Shown here one piece after another: positions 53,547-62,625 of a stretch of 64,000 bases of DNA. The stretch is taken from assembly GCF_007741515.1 (NCBI RefSeq), contig NZ_CP036263.1, positions 1,302,001 through 1,366,000 of the forward strand. Direction: 5' to 3'. The stretch's first letter is position 1. Each line of letters begins with the position of its first letter. Under the pieces are notes generated by a model that was given only the letters and a program-made list of their open reading frames with translations, did no database searches and was not told the origin of the DNA. The position numbers and the translations under genes are program-made. This stretch comes from Adhaeretor mobilis. Lineage in GTDB: Bacteria; Planctomycetota; Planctomycetia; Pirellulales; Lacipirellulaceae.

Positions 53547-55817
53547 ATGAACGCCAACGGAACACAAAAACGAACTCGCCAGCAACGCGTGGCGGCCGTG
53601 GAGCTTGCTCCTGGACTGTGGCGCACTCTGTGGGCGAACTTGCAGCGGGGCGGGGTGCTGCTGCGGATGGGCCTTGCGGCAGCAGCCGCGTTGTTCCTGT
53701 GGGCTTTTACGCAAAGCTGGGACCCGCCGTTTCAGTATCACGAGAACGAAATCCCGCAACGAGACTTAGTCGCCCGCACCGATTTCGAGCAGCCCGACCC
53801 CAAAGCCACAGAGGAAGCGAAAGAAAGAGCCCGCAAGCTGGCAATTGCCGTGTTCCACCAAGACCCCGAGCCGCTAGAGCAACTCCGGGCCCAGCTGATA
53901 GGCGAGATAACGAAGCTATTGGCGACAAAAACTTGGGACGAAGTTGATTCAAATCTTTGGGCCCAATTTCAGCCCCAGCAGGCAGCTGGAACTCCCGACC
54001 CGACGGACGAAGAGCGGGCCGAACAATTTCAACGTTTTCAGGAAGCGTTTAGTGAAGACGGTGCCATCGACAAATTCTCGGAGCAGTTAGCCGGAGTCAT
54101 GGCTCCGTTGGAGCAATGGGGCTTACTAGAGCCGTTGCCCTCTGAGTGGGGTGCGAATTTTGAGAAGATCGAAATCCGCAGTAAGACAAGCGAGTCTTTC
54201 GGTGCTCAACGAGCTGTGTCCGAAGTTTTAGTTGAAAACGCTGCCGCAAAATTGCAGCTTTCTCTCAAGGAGAAAATAGGTTCGCTTGAGTTGGCCCAGA
54301 AGGTATTCGCCTGGCTAAGGCCTCGGCTAGCGCCGACACTGGTGCAAGACCTCGATGCCACGCACGCCGCCCAGGACGCCATGGCCGCGGCTGAGCCTGA
54401 GAAGACCAAACCCTTCCGCAGCGGAGTCGATGTGCTCGCCCCAGCCGGCAAACCGCTCACCGACGAGGCGATTGAGTTGTTACGGCTCGAATACGTACAG
54501 CAACGCAATGATCGCACATTTCCACAGCGTCTTCGTCGGTCTGTTTCCATCCTCGGAATGTTTGTGGCTTTGTACACACTATGTGGTACGTATATTTACA
54601 CGAGAGAACCGAAACTCCTTCACGAACTATTGCGGCTAGTGGCCTTGTTGTCGCTAGTGGTATTAGTCGTAGTGTTTGCGCACATTATCAACCAGTACAA
54701 CCCGGGCGTGGATGTCATCCCATTGCTGCTGTGCGGCATGACTCTCGCGATTGCCTACAACCAGGAACTTTCGCTGCTCATCAGTGCGTGTGTGGCGTTG
54801 ATTATTGTGCTCACCAACGGGCACGACTTCCCGCAAGCGCTGGTGCTTATGGCCACCACCGCCGGGGCGATACTTGTTCTCAAGCAAGTTCGCACGCGCA
54901 GCAAGCTGCTCACGGTTGGTTTCACCGCGGCTGCTGTTGGATTCCTGACTACACTCGGCGTGGGAACACTCTACGGTCGCCCGTGGCCGCTGCTCCTAGA
55001 AGAAGGTGGCCTGCTTGCCGTTTGGTCGATCATTGCTGGGGCACTCATGACCGTGCTGCTGCCGACCGTTGAAAAGGTATTCAACGTGCAGACAGATCTC
55101 AGTCTGTTCGAATTGGGCGATCCGGCCCATCCATTGTTGCAGGAACTCATTCGTCGCGCGCCAGGCACCTACAATCATTCGATCACAGTTGCCTCGCTTG
55201 CTGAGAACGCTGCCGAGGCCATTGGTGCCCGGGGGCTACTGGTGCGTGTGGGGGCCTACTATCACGACATCGGCAAGATGCTCAAGCCGGGCTACTTCAT
55301 CGAGAATCAAGGGCAAGGCGACAATCGGCACGACGCGCTCATGCCGGCAATGAGTACCTTGGTGATTATCGCCCACGTGAAAGACGGTGCCGACCTGGCG
55401 CGCCAAAACAAAATCCCTGAAGCGATCATCGACTTCATTCAGGAACATCACGGCACGACACTCGTTGAGTATTTCTATCGTCAGGCAAGCGAACAGCGAG
55501 AAAAGGAAGACCCCGATGGCGGCGAAGTCGATGAAAGCTCGTTCCGCTACCCAGGTCCTCGTCCGCAAACTCGTGAGGCGGGTGTCCTCATGCTCTCCGA
55601 TGCCGTGGAAAGCGCTAGCCGTGTCCTCAAAGAGCCCACGCCATCGCGAATTGAAAGCCTTGTGGAAGACCTCTCCATGAAGCGTCTGCTGGACGGCCAA
55701 TTCGACGAATCGGGGCTAACGCTGGAAGAAGTACACAAAATTGGCGAAAGTCTGGTAAAATCACTGACAGCCAAATACCACGGTCGCGTTAAGTATCCCG
55801 ACCAGGTAATCGCCTAG
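53547..55817 (+). CDS. PgpH-like 7TM-HD phosphohydrolase
   Basis: 756-residue membrane enzyme of the YqfF/PgpH type, whose characterised members hydrolyse cyclic di-AMP. One membrane helix near residue 35 (LLRMGLAAAAALFLWAF) leads to a large extracytoplasmic part (about 60-320), then seven membrane segments (about 325-500), then the HD domain (about 520-750): PGTYNHSITVASLAENAAEA, then GAYYHDIGKMLKP (HD pair near residue 572), and IIDFIQEHHGTTLVEYFY. The gene lies between phoH and ybeY, a position also seen in other phyla. The ATG at 53547 is preferred over a TTG at 53514. Activity on c-di-AMP is inferred. Confidence 0.88.
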   Translation: MNANGTQKRTRQQRVAAVELAPGLWRTLWANLQRGGVLLRMGLAAAAALFLWAFTQSWDPPFQYHENEIPQRDLVARTDFEQPDPKATEEAKERARKLAIAVFHQDPEPLEQLRAQLIGEITKLLATKTWDEVDSNLWAQFQPQQAAGTPDPTDEERAEQFQRFQEAFSEDGAIDKFSEQLAGVMAPLEQWGLLEPLPSEWGANFEKIEIRSKTSESFGAQRAVSEVLVENAAAKLQLSLKEKIGSLELAQKVFAWLRPRLAPTLVQDLDATHAAQDAMAAAEPEKTKPFRSGVDVLAPAGKPLTDEAIELLRLEYVQQRNDRTFPQRLRRSVSILGMFVALYTLCGTYIYTREPKLLHELLRLVALLSLVVLVVVFAHIINQYNPGVDVIPLLLCGMTLAIAYNQELSLLISACVALIIVLTNGHDFPQALVLMATTAGAILVLKQVRTRSKLLTVGFTAAAVGFLTTLGVGTLYGRPWPLLLEEGGLLAVWSIIAGALMTVLLPTVEKVFNVQTDLSLFELGDPAHPLLQELIRRAPGTYNHSITVASLAENAAEAIGARGLLVRVGAYYHDIGKMLKPGYFIENQGQGDNRHDALMPAMSTLVIIAHVKDGADLARQNKIPEAIIDFIQEHHGTTLVEYFYRQASEQREKEDPDGGEVDESSFRYPGPRPQTREAGVLMLSDAVESASRVLKEPTPSRIESLVEDLSMKRLLDGQFDESGLTLEEVHKIGESLVKSLTAKYHGRVKYPDQVIA

Positions 55818-55852
55818 TAGTATCCCTCAACGGATTGCCTTACTTGAAATCG

Positions 55853-56512
55853 ATGAAACAACACGCAGCCCCATCCACTACGGCAGCCAGTGTGGACACG
55901 ATAGCGAGTACGGAGCAGGAAAACGCTCCTCTCGACGACTCGGAGCCTCCTGAACCTAGCGCCATACGATCTCAGCAATACTCAATTGCTATTGCTAACG
56001 AACAAGCTTCAGCCTGCATTGGCGAGCAAGGCATCAAAGATGCTGTCACTGAAGTACTCGCCGATAGCAATACCGCTTCTGCAGCAATCAGTGTTGCGAT
56101 TGTCGACGACGCGACAATGCGTCCGCTCAACAAGCAATTCCTTGAACACGACTACACGACTGACGTACTCAGTTTCGCGCTCAACGACCCCAACGAGCCA
56201 CTCCAGGGCGAGCTTATCGTGAACGCCCAATTCGCCGAGCGCGAAGCGCTCGAAGCGGGCTGGGAGGCAACGAATGAACTGTTGTTGTATGTCGTCCACG
56301 GCATGCTGCATTTGGTCGGCCATTGCGACAAGTCCCCTGATGACGCTGCCATCATGAAGCAGGCAGAATGTAGGGTGCTAGATGCTCTAGGAGTACAACG
56401 CAGCAAGACTGATGCTCGTTGGTTGGTTGCTAGTGAGTCTAAGAAATCAAAGCGGAACTCAACTGACTCCCTCACAGGAATCTCCATCACGCAGCGAGGT
56501 GCACAGAAGTGA
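55853..56512 (+). CDS. ybeY: Endoribonuclease YbeY
   Basis: Metal-dependent endoribonuclease of 16S rRNA 3' maturation and ribosome quality control. 219 residues: after a polar N-terminal extension of about 40 residues come HDYTTDVLSFALNDPNEPLQ (FLNxxYR-TDVLSF region), GELIVNAQFAEREA and the metal site VVHGMLHLVGHCDKSPDDAA. In the family the motif is HGxLHLxGYDH, with His at positions 1, 5 and 11; here position 11 is Asp and an extra His is at position 9. The C-terminal about 40 residues are charged and Ser-rich. The ATG at 55853 is chosen over a TTG at 55835. It overlaps the next gene as GTGA. Confidence 0.9.
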   Translation: MKQHAAPSTTAASVDTIASTEQENAPLDDSEPPEPSAIRSQQYSIAIANEQASACIGEQGIKDAVTEVLADSNTASAAISVAIVDDATMRPLNKQFLEHDYTTDVLSFALNDPNEPLQGELIVNAQFAEREALEAGWEATNELLLYVVHGMLHLVGHCDKSPDDAAIMKQAECRVLDALGVQRSKTDARWLVASESKKSKRNSTDSLTGISITQRGAQK

Positions 56513-57807
56513 CCCTGACGGTGTTATTCTGGACAAGTCTCACGGCCTTTCTTGCTGCGTTACTTACGAACTTCGGCTATCGGTCTTTGCGCGAGTTTTC
56601 GCGCCACGAGTTGGAAGAAATCTGTCATCGACGCGAGCGAGGCGAGCGGCTCGGTCAGATCCTCCGCCTGCACGAGCAGGTTGCCATCGGCGTAGAAACG
56701 CTAGCCGCCTTATTCACTTCACTGGCACTGGTTGCTGGCACCGCCTGGGCGGCCGAACGTTGGCAGATTGCCCCTGGAGAATCGTGGATCCGCTTGTTGT
56801 CCGTCGCGGGCGGGCTAGGCTTGCTGCTCGTGCTAGCACGGACCTGGGGCCCATGGCCGTTATCGCGTGTGTTTGCGGAGAAGTTTCTCTTCAACACTTG
56901 GCCTCTGTGGCGCGCCCTGGCCGCGCTGGCCAGTCCGCTCACACTTGTCGCCCGTGTTTGCGATACCGTCTTGCATCGTCTTGTCGGGCAGGAGCCGCAG
57001 GTGATCGACGAGCAAGCCATCGAAGAAGAAATCCGTACCATTGTCAGCGAAGGCCATCGCGAAGGACTCCTCGAAGATGACGCCCGCGGCATGATCGAGG
57101 GCGTGATCGAGCTGGGCGAGGACGACGTTTCGCAAATCATGACCCCTCGGACCGATATGCACATGGTTTCGATCCAGCTGAGTTGGGACGATATCATTGC
57201 CGACGTCATTGAAGCGGGGCACACCCGCGTGCCAGTCTACGGCGAGAATCGCGATGACATCGTCGGCATGCTCTACAGCAAAGACCTGATTCCCGAGCTC
57301 GCAAAGGGCGACGCCGAAGCACGCCAGCCGCTAGCAGACATTTTGCGCAAGCCTTTGTTCGTACCTGAAACGAAACGAGTCGATGACCTCCTGGAAATGT
57401 TCCAGCAGCTGCGTACCCACATCGCCGTCGTGCTCGACGAGTACGGCGGAGTGTCTGGGTTGGTTACGATTGAAGACGTGCTCGAAGAGATCGTGGGCGA
57501 AATCGTCGATGAGTACGATCCTGAGCAAATCGAGGAGATATCTCGTATCGATGTCGATGTGTGTGAAGCGTTGGGGCGCGCTCACGTGGACGAGATCAAC
57601 GTCGTCATGGGCCTCGAATTGCCCGAGGATGGCGATTTCGACACGATTGGCGGCTTTGTATTCACCGAGCTGGGCCGTATTCCCCAGCAAGGCGAAAGCA
57701 TTGTGTGGCAAGAGCGTGTACGCATCAGCGTGCTGGAAGCGTCCAAGCGTCGCATCGATCGCGTGAAGATCGAACGCTTGACGACGGGCCAGCTTGAGAT
57801 TGCGTAG
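56509..57807 (+). CDS. CorC/HlyC-type CBS-domain membrane protein
   Basis: 432-residue protein of the hemolysin C/CorC and CNNM transporter group, implicated in Mg/Co efflux or membrane integrity. Order of parts: an N-terminal CNNM-like membrane domain (FWTSLTAFLAALLTNFGYRS; VETLAALFTSLALVAGTAWA), a linker helix IEEEIRTIVSEGHREGLLED, two CBS domains (VSQIMTPRTDMHMVSI; then PLFVPETKRVDDLLEMFQQL with VVLDEYGGVSGLVTIEDVLE), and a CorC_HlyC domain (DEINVVMGLELPEDGDFDTI, GGFVFTELGRIP). Its start overlaps the ybeY stop, so it ends the phoH-pgpH-ybeY-corC cluster. Confidence 0.92.
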   Translation: MTLTVLFWTSLTAFLAALLTNFGYRSLREFSRHELEEICHRRERGERLGQILRLHEQVAIGVETLAALFTSLALVAGTAWAAERWQIAPGESWIRLLSVAGGLGLLLVLARTWGPWPLSRVFAEKFLFNTWPLWRALAALASPLTLVARVCDTVLHRLVGQEPQVIDEQAIEEEIRTIVSEGHREGLLEDDARGMIEGVIELGEDDVSQIMTPRTDMHMVSIQLSWDDIIADVIEAGHTRVPVYGENRDDIVGMLYSKDLIPELAKGDAEARQPLADILRKPLFVPETKRVDDLLEMFQQLRTHIAVVLDEYGGVSGLVTIEDVLEEIVGEIVDEYDPEQIEEISRIDVDVCEALGRAHVDEINVVMGLELPEDGDFDTIGGFVFTELGRIPQQGESIVWQERVRISVLEASKRRIDRVKIERLTTGQLEIA

Positions 57808-57847
57808 CTTGCGCGTAACCACATCGCCAACACTTGCCACCTAGCCC

Positions 57848-57965
57848 TAGCCGCGGGCCAACGGCCCGCTGGAGAAGTGCTAGCACGGCCCGCGACGAGC
57901 GCGGTACTCAACGAGCATTGGGCCCCGTGAGCACGTCACCGGCGGGCCGTTGGCCCGCGGCTATT
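57848..57965. repeat. AATAGCCGCG palindrome, copy 3
   Basis: TAGCCGCGGGCCAACGGCCC with GCTGG is answered by CGGCGGGCCGTTGGCCCGCG with GCTATT, a near-perfect long stem around a GC-rich centre of about 70 bases. The strongest member of its family in the window. Confidence 0.85.
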
Positions 57966-58014
57966 ATCCTCCCCCTCGCAGCACTGCGGATTTCCTATCG
58001 CGCATCTGCTGCTC

Positions 58015-58044
58015 TTGACGCTCCCGCGGGGCACTTCGTACAGT
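58015..58044 (+). promoter_or_regulatory. Possible promoter of the lipoprotein pair
   Basis: TTGACG (58015-58020), 18-base spacer, TACAGT (58039-58044). It is 82 bases ahead of the BamD-like gene. Confidence 0.4.
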
Positions 58045-58125
58045 CCCTCGACCTAGATCCGAACTTTGTGCGCAGAGAATCCCCTTTTGGGTTCGCTGCG
58101 TCACTCACCCTATGCGTTGTTCCTC

Positions 58126-59502
58126 ATGCCGCGTTTAACATTAGCTTTGGTCGCCGCCGCAACGTTTGCAGGTTGCGCTTCTCTCGGTGTCCCGACTCCC
58201 AGTACGCCTAGCTTTGCCGGGGAACCTGCCCAACCTGGCACGTCGTCTTGGTGGAAGAAGCATAAAAAGAAGGCCGAATTCGTTCCTGGCGAAGGTTTTC
58301 GTGTTGCTGGCTTCGACGGATATTTCGATCAAGAAGGTCGCCCCATCCATGCAAAAGTTGCGAAAAAAATAAAACCCAAACAGGGTGGTCTGCTGGCTGA
58401 CGTGAAGTTCTCCAGTGCCGTTCAGGGCATTAAAACTCAGGTTGGCATGGGCCCCGACGAGCAGCTAGCGCGCGCTTCCTACTCAGAAGGGGAGCAGTGC
58501 TTCCGCGAAGAGCGCTATAACGATGCGATCAAGAAGTTCAAGCATACCTCTGCGCGATCACCCAGCGTGCAGCTCAAGCAAGATGCGATGTTCCAGCTAG
58601 CCGAGAGCTACTTCTTTGCAGAGAATTACCCCAAAGCAAACGATGCCTACGAGGCGATTGTCCAGGAGTACCCCAACTCGCCTCATTTGGATAAGGTAAT
58701 TCGTCGCCAGTTTGATTTGGCACGTTACTGGGAATCGCACCACAATTACGATCCCCATTGGGCCGTCACGCCGAACTTACTGGATAAGCGTCGCCCGCTG
58801 TTCGATACGCTTGGACGAGCGATCAAGAACTATGAAAACATCCGCCTGAACGACCCCACCGGTCCACTGGCGGACGATGCCGTGATGGCCACCGCAAATT
58901 CTTACTTCATCCGTGGCCGTTACGTGGACGCGGACTACCACTATGATCTGCTTCGCAAGGAATTTCCCCGCAGCGAGCACCAGTACGAAGCCCATCTGCT
59001 GGGTCTCGAATGCAAGCTGCGTCGCTACGAGGGCTCCGACTACGACGGCACATCACTGCAAGAGGGTAAGAAGCTTGCCAAACAACTCAGGCGACAATTC
59101 GGTGTCGAACTCGACGCGGAGCAACGCCAGCGTATCCGCGAGCGCGAAGGCCGCTTGGAGCAGTTGCTTGCAACGCGTGACATCGATCAGGCGGTGTACC
59201 ACGAAGGTAAGAAGGAATATGGCTCAGCCAAGTTCTACTACTCGCTCGTGGCAAAGAACTATCCCCAAACTGAAGCGGGTAAGCATGCCGTGGAGCGTAT
59301 TGCTGCGCTCGAAGGCAAGCCCGACGTACCGGTCGAGCCGTTGCATGCCATCGTCAAGCTGCTACCTCAGAGCGCCGCCAGAAGTTCGATTGCGCAGATT
59401 CCACTCCTCGAAACTGGCCCGAGCCTCGAAGGCAATTCGCGACAACAAATGGCCACCCGAACTGACGAGGGCCAAGGCAATGCTTCGCCAATTCGGCGCT
59501 AG
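58126..59502 (+). CDS. BamD/YfiO-like outer-membrane assembly lipoprotein
   Basis: 458-residue lipoprotein: signal with lipobox MPRLTLALVAAATFAGCASL (Cys in FAGC), then a Pro/Ser-rich linker, a WWKKHKKKAEF basic patch and TPR repeats of the BamD kind: ARASYSEGEQCFREERYNDA, AESYFFAENYPKANDAYEAI and DYHYDLLRKEFPRSEHQYEA. It is about twice the length of E. coli BamD (245), with extra repeats and a long C-terminal tail (SLEGNSRQQMATRTDEGQGN). The ATG at 58126 places the lipobox correctly; the frame opens earlier at 58066. It overlaps lptE by 23 bases. Role inferred: beta-barrel protein assembly. Confidence 0.82.
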   Translation: MPRLTLALVAAATFAGCASLGVPTPSTPSFAGEPAQPGTSSWWKKHKKKAEFVPGEGFRVAGFDGYFDQEGRPIHAKVAKKIKPKQGGLLADVKFSSAVQGIKTQVGMGPDEQLARASYSEGEQCFREERYNDAIKKFKHTSARSPSVQLKQDAMFQLAESYFFAENYPKANDAYEAIVQEYPNSPHLDKVIRRQFDLARYWESHHNYDPHWAVTPNLLDKRRPLFDTLGRAIKNYENIRLNDPTGPLADDAVMATANSYFIRGRYVDADYHYDLLRKEFPRSEHQYEAHLLGLECKLRRYEGSDYDGTSLQEGKKLAKQLRRQFGVELDAEQRQRIREREGRLEQLLATRDIDQAVYHEGKKEYGSAKFYYSLVAKNYPQTEAGKHAVERIAALEGKPDVPVEPLHAIVKLLPQSAARSSIAQIPLLETGPSLEGNSRQQMATRTDEGQGNASPIRR

Positions 59503-60025
59503 TCAAGTCGCGCTGTTCCTCGCTTGTGTCCACGCCGTAACCGTTCTCAGCGGTTGTGCGTCCTATCGCATTGGTAACGAAACGCTCTACGCTCCTGATA
59601 TTGTCACGGTCTACGTGCCGATGATTCAGTCGGACAGCTTCCGTCGCGACCTAGGCGAGCGACTCACCGAGGCGGTCGTCAAAGAGATCGAGCTGAAGAC
59701 GCCTTTCAAAGTCGTCGGCACCCCGGATGCAGATAGCGTCCTGTCGATTCACTTAGCTAGAGACACGAATCGCGTGACCATTGAGAATCCGAACGACGAT
59801 CCACGCTCCATTGAGCTGAACCTAGCTGCACAAGTCACCTGGCTAAATCGTCGCCGCGTGCCGCTGCAGCCGATCTCAGCCGTGCCGTTACCGCCGGAAC
59901 TTCTGCCCATCTCCCAAACCGGCACGCTCATTACCGCAGTTGGCCAATCGGTAGCCTCCGCGCAACAATTGGCCATCCAACGCTTGGCCGAGCGTATCGT
60001 CGCCACGATGGAAGAGTCGTGGTAA
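59480..60025 (+). CDS. lptE: LptE-like LPS-assembly lipoprotein
   Basis: 181-residue lipoprotein with signal and lipobox HAVTVLSGCASY, followed by an LptE-family body: YRIGNETLYAPDIVTVYVPM and IQSDSFRRDLGERLTEAVVK, then EIELKTPFKVVGTPDADSVL. LptE sits with LptD in the outer membrane and helps place LPS on the surface. ATG at 59480 with GAGG upstream, inside the last 23 bases of the BamD-like gene, so the two are coupled. With lpxA at 19735 it supports LPS export in this organism. Confidence 0.85.
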   Translation: MLRQFGASQVALFLACVHAVTVLSGCASYRIGNETLYAPDIVTVYVPMIQSDSFRRDLGERLTEAVVKEIELKTPFKVVGTPDADSVLSIHLARDTNRVTIENPNDDPRSIELNLAAQVTWLNRRRVPLQPISAVPLPPELLPISQTGTLITAVGQSVASAQQLAIQRLAERIVATMEESW

Positions 60026-60197
60026 TCGGTTTCAGATCAACCGACTTGTCGCAGGACCATGCCTAGTAGCAAACTCCCAGTGCTAGCAGTCCTTTCGGCC
60101 TTTGGGACTGCCTGATCGTGCAGAAGTGCATGAGTAGAGCTGGTGTCGCATGCGGCGTCAGTTGGCTTCCTCCCGCAGCGCTGTTACGCTCAACTCT

Positions 60198-61091
60198 ATG
60201 AGCAACTCCCTGCATCACCCTCTACAGTTTCACCCCGCCCGCGCGACCGCTTGGCAACTGCGTAGCCAGCGGCTTGAATTTGGTAGCGTGCCGCGCCTCA
60301 TGGGTATCGTGAATACCACACCGGATAGCTTTTCCGATGGTGGTCGCTTCCTCGAAGTCGAAGCCGCGGTCGCTCATGGCCTACAGCTCGCGGCAGACGG
60401 GGCAGACATTCTCGATGTTGGTGGAGAAAGTACGCGGCCTTACTCCGAAGCGGTCGATGAGGAAGAGGAACTGCGCCGTGTGATGCCAGTAGTCGAACGA
60501 CTCGCGGCCCAAACCGACGTGCCGATTTCCATTGATACAAGCAAGGCAGCTGTCGCCCGAGCAGCCATCGCTGCGGGGGCACAGATCATCAACGATGTGA
60601 CCGGACTCGAAGGAGACGCCGCAATGCTCGCGGTGGCCCACGAAACTGGCGCAGGAGTTTGCGCGATGCACATGGCGGGCACGCCGCAGACCATGCAGGA
60701 CAATCCGCACTATGAAAAAGTAGTGAGCGAGATCGCCAGCTACCTCACTAAGCGACTCGATGCTCTACTTGCCGCAGGTATCGACCCTACGAAGATCAGC
60801 CTCGACCCGGGCATCGGCTTTGGGAAAACTCACGAGCACAACGTCACACTCATGGCCAACTGCTATCAATTCCACGAGATCGGCTGCCCGCTGTTGGTCG
60901 GGCACTCCAGGAAAGGCTTCTTGGCGAAGGTGCTCGACAACAAAGAGGCAGACCGCACGGCTGCCACCATGGGCGGTGCTGCGGCACTCGCCGTCCAAGG
61001 CGTGCAGGTGATCCGCGTCCATGATGTACGCCCCGTACGCGAAGCACTGCTCGCCTTTGAGGCTTGTTTGGCAGGGGAATTGCCGAGTTGA
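60198..61091 (+). CDS. folP: Dihydropteroate synthase
   Basis: Joins 6-hydroxymethyl-dihydropterin diphosphate with 4-aminobenzoate in folate synthesis; the sulfonamide target. 297 residues from the ATG at 60198: PRLMGIVNTTPDSFSDGGRF (family start, usually IVNVTPDSFSDGG), DILDVGGESTRPYSEAVDEE, then SIDTSKAAVARAAIAAGAQI with INDVTGLEGD, SLDPGIGFGKTHEHNVTLMA, and PLLVGHSRKGFLAKVLDNKE. An ATG at 60150 is also in frame; neither has a good ribosome-binding site. It stands alone between lptE and proA. Confidence 0.95.
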   Translation: MSNSLHHPLQFHPARATAWQLRSQRLEFGSVPRLMGIVNTTPDSFSDGGRFLEVEAAVAHGLQLAADGADILDVGGESTRPYSEAVDEEEELRRVMPVVERLAAQTDVPISIDTSKAAVARAAIAAGAQIINDVTGLEGDAAMLAVAHETGAGVCAMHMAGTPQTMQDNPHYEKVVSEIASYLTKRLDALLAAGIDPTKISLDPGIGFGKTHEHNVTLMANCYQFHEIGCPLLVGHSRKGFLAKVLDNKEADRTAATMGGAAALAVQGVQVIRVHDVRPVREALLAFEACLAGELPS

Positions 61092-61140
61092 GGAGTCCCT
61101 ATGCAGCTGTAAACATTCGCTAGCAGGCAGCTAGGCGACG

Positions 61141-61169
61141 TTGACGCAAGTCAATATTCTAGCGATACT
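61141..61169 (+). promoter_or_regulatory. Sigma-70-type promoter for proA
   Basis: TTGACG (61141-61146), 17-base spacer, GATACT (61164-61169), 90 bases ahead of the proA start. Confidence 0.55.
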
Positions 61170-61258
61170 TAAGTCTGGAAAAGGTGTCGTTTCCCGAGTT
61201 TTTTTGCTCACTAGATTAGTCTCACTCCCACTCAGCCTTCCCCCTTACACAACTTCCG

Positions 61259-62563
61259 ATGTCGATTGCTTCCGAGAAAATTTCCGACGCGTCTGCAACT
61301 TCGCAAGATGACCTAGCTAGCTACTGCCAAGATGTTGCCCGCCGCGCGAAGGCCGCGTCGCGAGTACTGGCACAAGTGGATGGCGCTGCGAAGAATGCAT
61401 GGCTGGCTCGCTCCGCCGAGTTGCTACGCAACAATGGCGACGCCATCGCCGCTGCGAACGCACTCGATCTCGAAGCAGCTCCCGACTACGGACTTACAGA
61501 AGCACAAGTCGATCGCCTGCGACTTACGCCCGATCGCATCGAATCCATTGCGGTAGGCTTGGAGCAAATTGCCAGCCTGGCTGACCCCATCGGGCAAGTC
61601 ATCGATTCTACAGTGCGGCCCAACGGTTTGCGCATTCTGAAAACTCGCGTGCCTCTGGGCGTGGTGTTTTTCATTTATGAGTCGCGGCCCAACGTGACCG
61701 CCGACGCCGCTGCCATTTGTACTAAGGCCGGCAACGCCGTCATCCTGCGAGGCGGCAAAGAAGCGGCACACTCCAGCCGCGCCATTGTGGAACTACTGCA
61801 GAAGGCGGCCCAAGAAACAGGTTTGCCCGAGGATGCGGTACAATTAGTCTCTACGACTGATCGCGATGCCGTGGGGCATTTCCTGCATCTACCGGAACAA
61901 ATCGACGTAGCGATCCCCCGCGGTGGTGAGGGGCTAATTCGTCGCGTGGCCTCGGAAGCACAGATGCCAGTTATCAAGCACTACGACGGTAACTGTCACG
62001 TGTATGTCGATGCAAGTGCCGACTTCGACATGGCATGCGAAATCGTTGTGAACTCAAAGTGCCACCGCATGGGCGTTTGCAATGCGGCCGAATCACTGCT
62101 GGTTCACGCCGACGTAGCCAACGAATTCTTGCCAGTCGTTGCCAGTGCACTACTTGCGAATGAAGTCGAGTTGCGAGGGGATCCGCGCACGTGCGAGCTT
62201 GTTCCCCAAGCCGTCGCAGCGACTGACGATGATTACGGCGCGGAATTCCTGGGTCCAAAAATTTCCATCAAGACCGTTGCTTCAACGTCGGAAGCGATCG
62301 AACACATCAATCAGTATGGCTCGCACCACACCGATGCCATTGTGACAAAGGACCTTGCCACGGCCGAGCAGTTTGCCAATGAAGTCGACAGTGCTGCGGT
62401 AGTCGTTAACGCGAGTACGCGATTTAACGACGGGGGAGAGTTTGGCCTCGGTGCAGAAATTGGCATTAGTACCGACAAATTCCACGCTCGCGGCCCCTGC
62501 GGTGTCGAAGAATTAACCAGCTACAAGTACGTGGTCCACGGCACGGGCCAAATCCGAGGGTAA
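61259..62563 (+). CDS. proA: Glutamate-5-semialdehyde dehydrogenase
   Basis: Reduces glutamyl-5-phosphate to the semialdehyde in proline synthesis. 434 residues: [20 protein letters not shown] (N-terminus), [40 protein letters not shown], then [14 protein letters not shown], the catalytic Cys in [20 protein letters not shown] and [20 protein letters not shown] near the end. All parts match ProA. ATG at 61259. proB is not in the window. Confidence 0.97.
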   Translation: MSIASEKISDASATSQDDLASYCQDVARRAKAASRVLAQVDGAAKNAWLARSAELLRNNGDAIAAANALDLEAAPDYGLTEAQVDRLRLTPDRIESIAVGLEQIASLADPIGQVIDSTVRPNGLRILKTRVPLGVVFFIYESRPNVTADAAAICTKAGNAVILRGGKEAAHSSRAIVELLQKAAQETGLPEDAVQLVSTTDRDAVGHFLHLPEQIDVAIPRGGEGLIRRVASEAQMPVIKHYDGNCHVYVDASADFDMACEIVVNSKCHRMGVCNAAESLLVHADVANEFLPVVASALLANEVELRGDPRTCELVPQAVAATDDDYGAEFLGPKISIKTVASTSEAIEHINQYGSHHTDAIVTKDLATAEQFANEVDSAAVVVNASTRFNDGGEFGLGAEIGISTDKFHARGPCGVEELTSYKYVVHGTGQIRG

Positions 62564-62625
62564 AAGTACCAGTGGCTAACAACAACTTCCAATAAAGTTG
62601 TCGCAGAACGCAAAGGAGTGCGTTG

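Noticed and set aside
58913..59479. Upstream extension of the lptE frame by about 190 codons
   Set aside because: It lies in another frame of the BamD-like gene; the lipobox requires the start at 59480.
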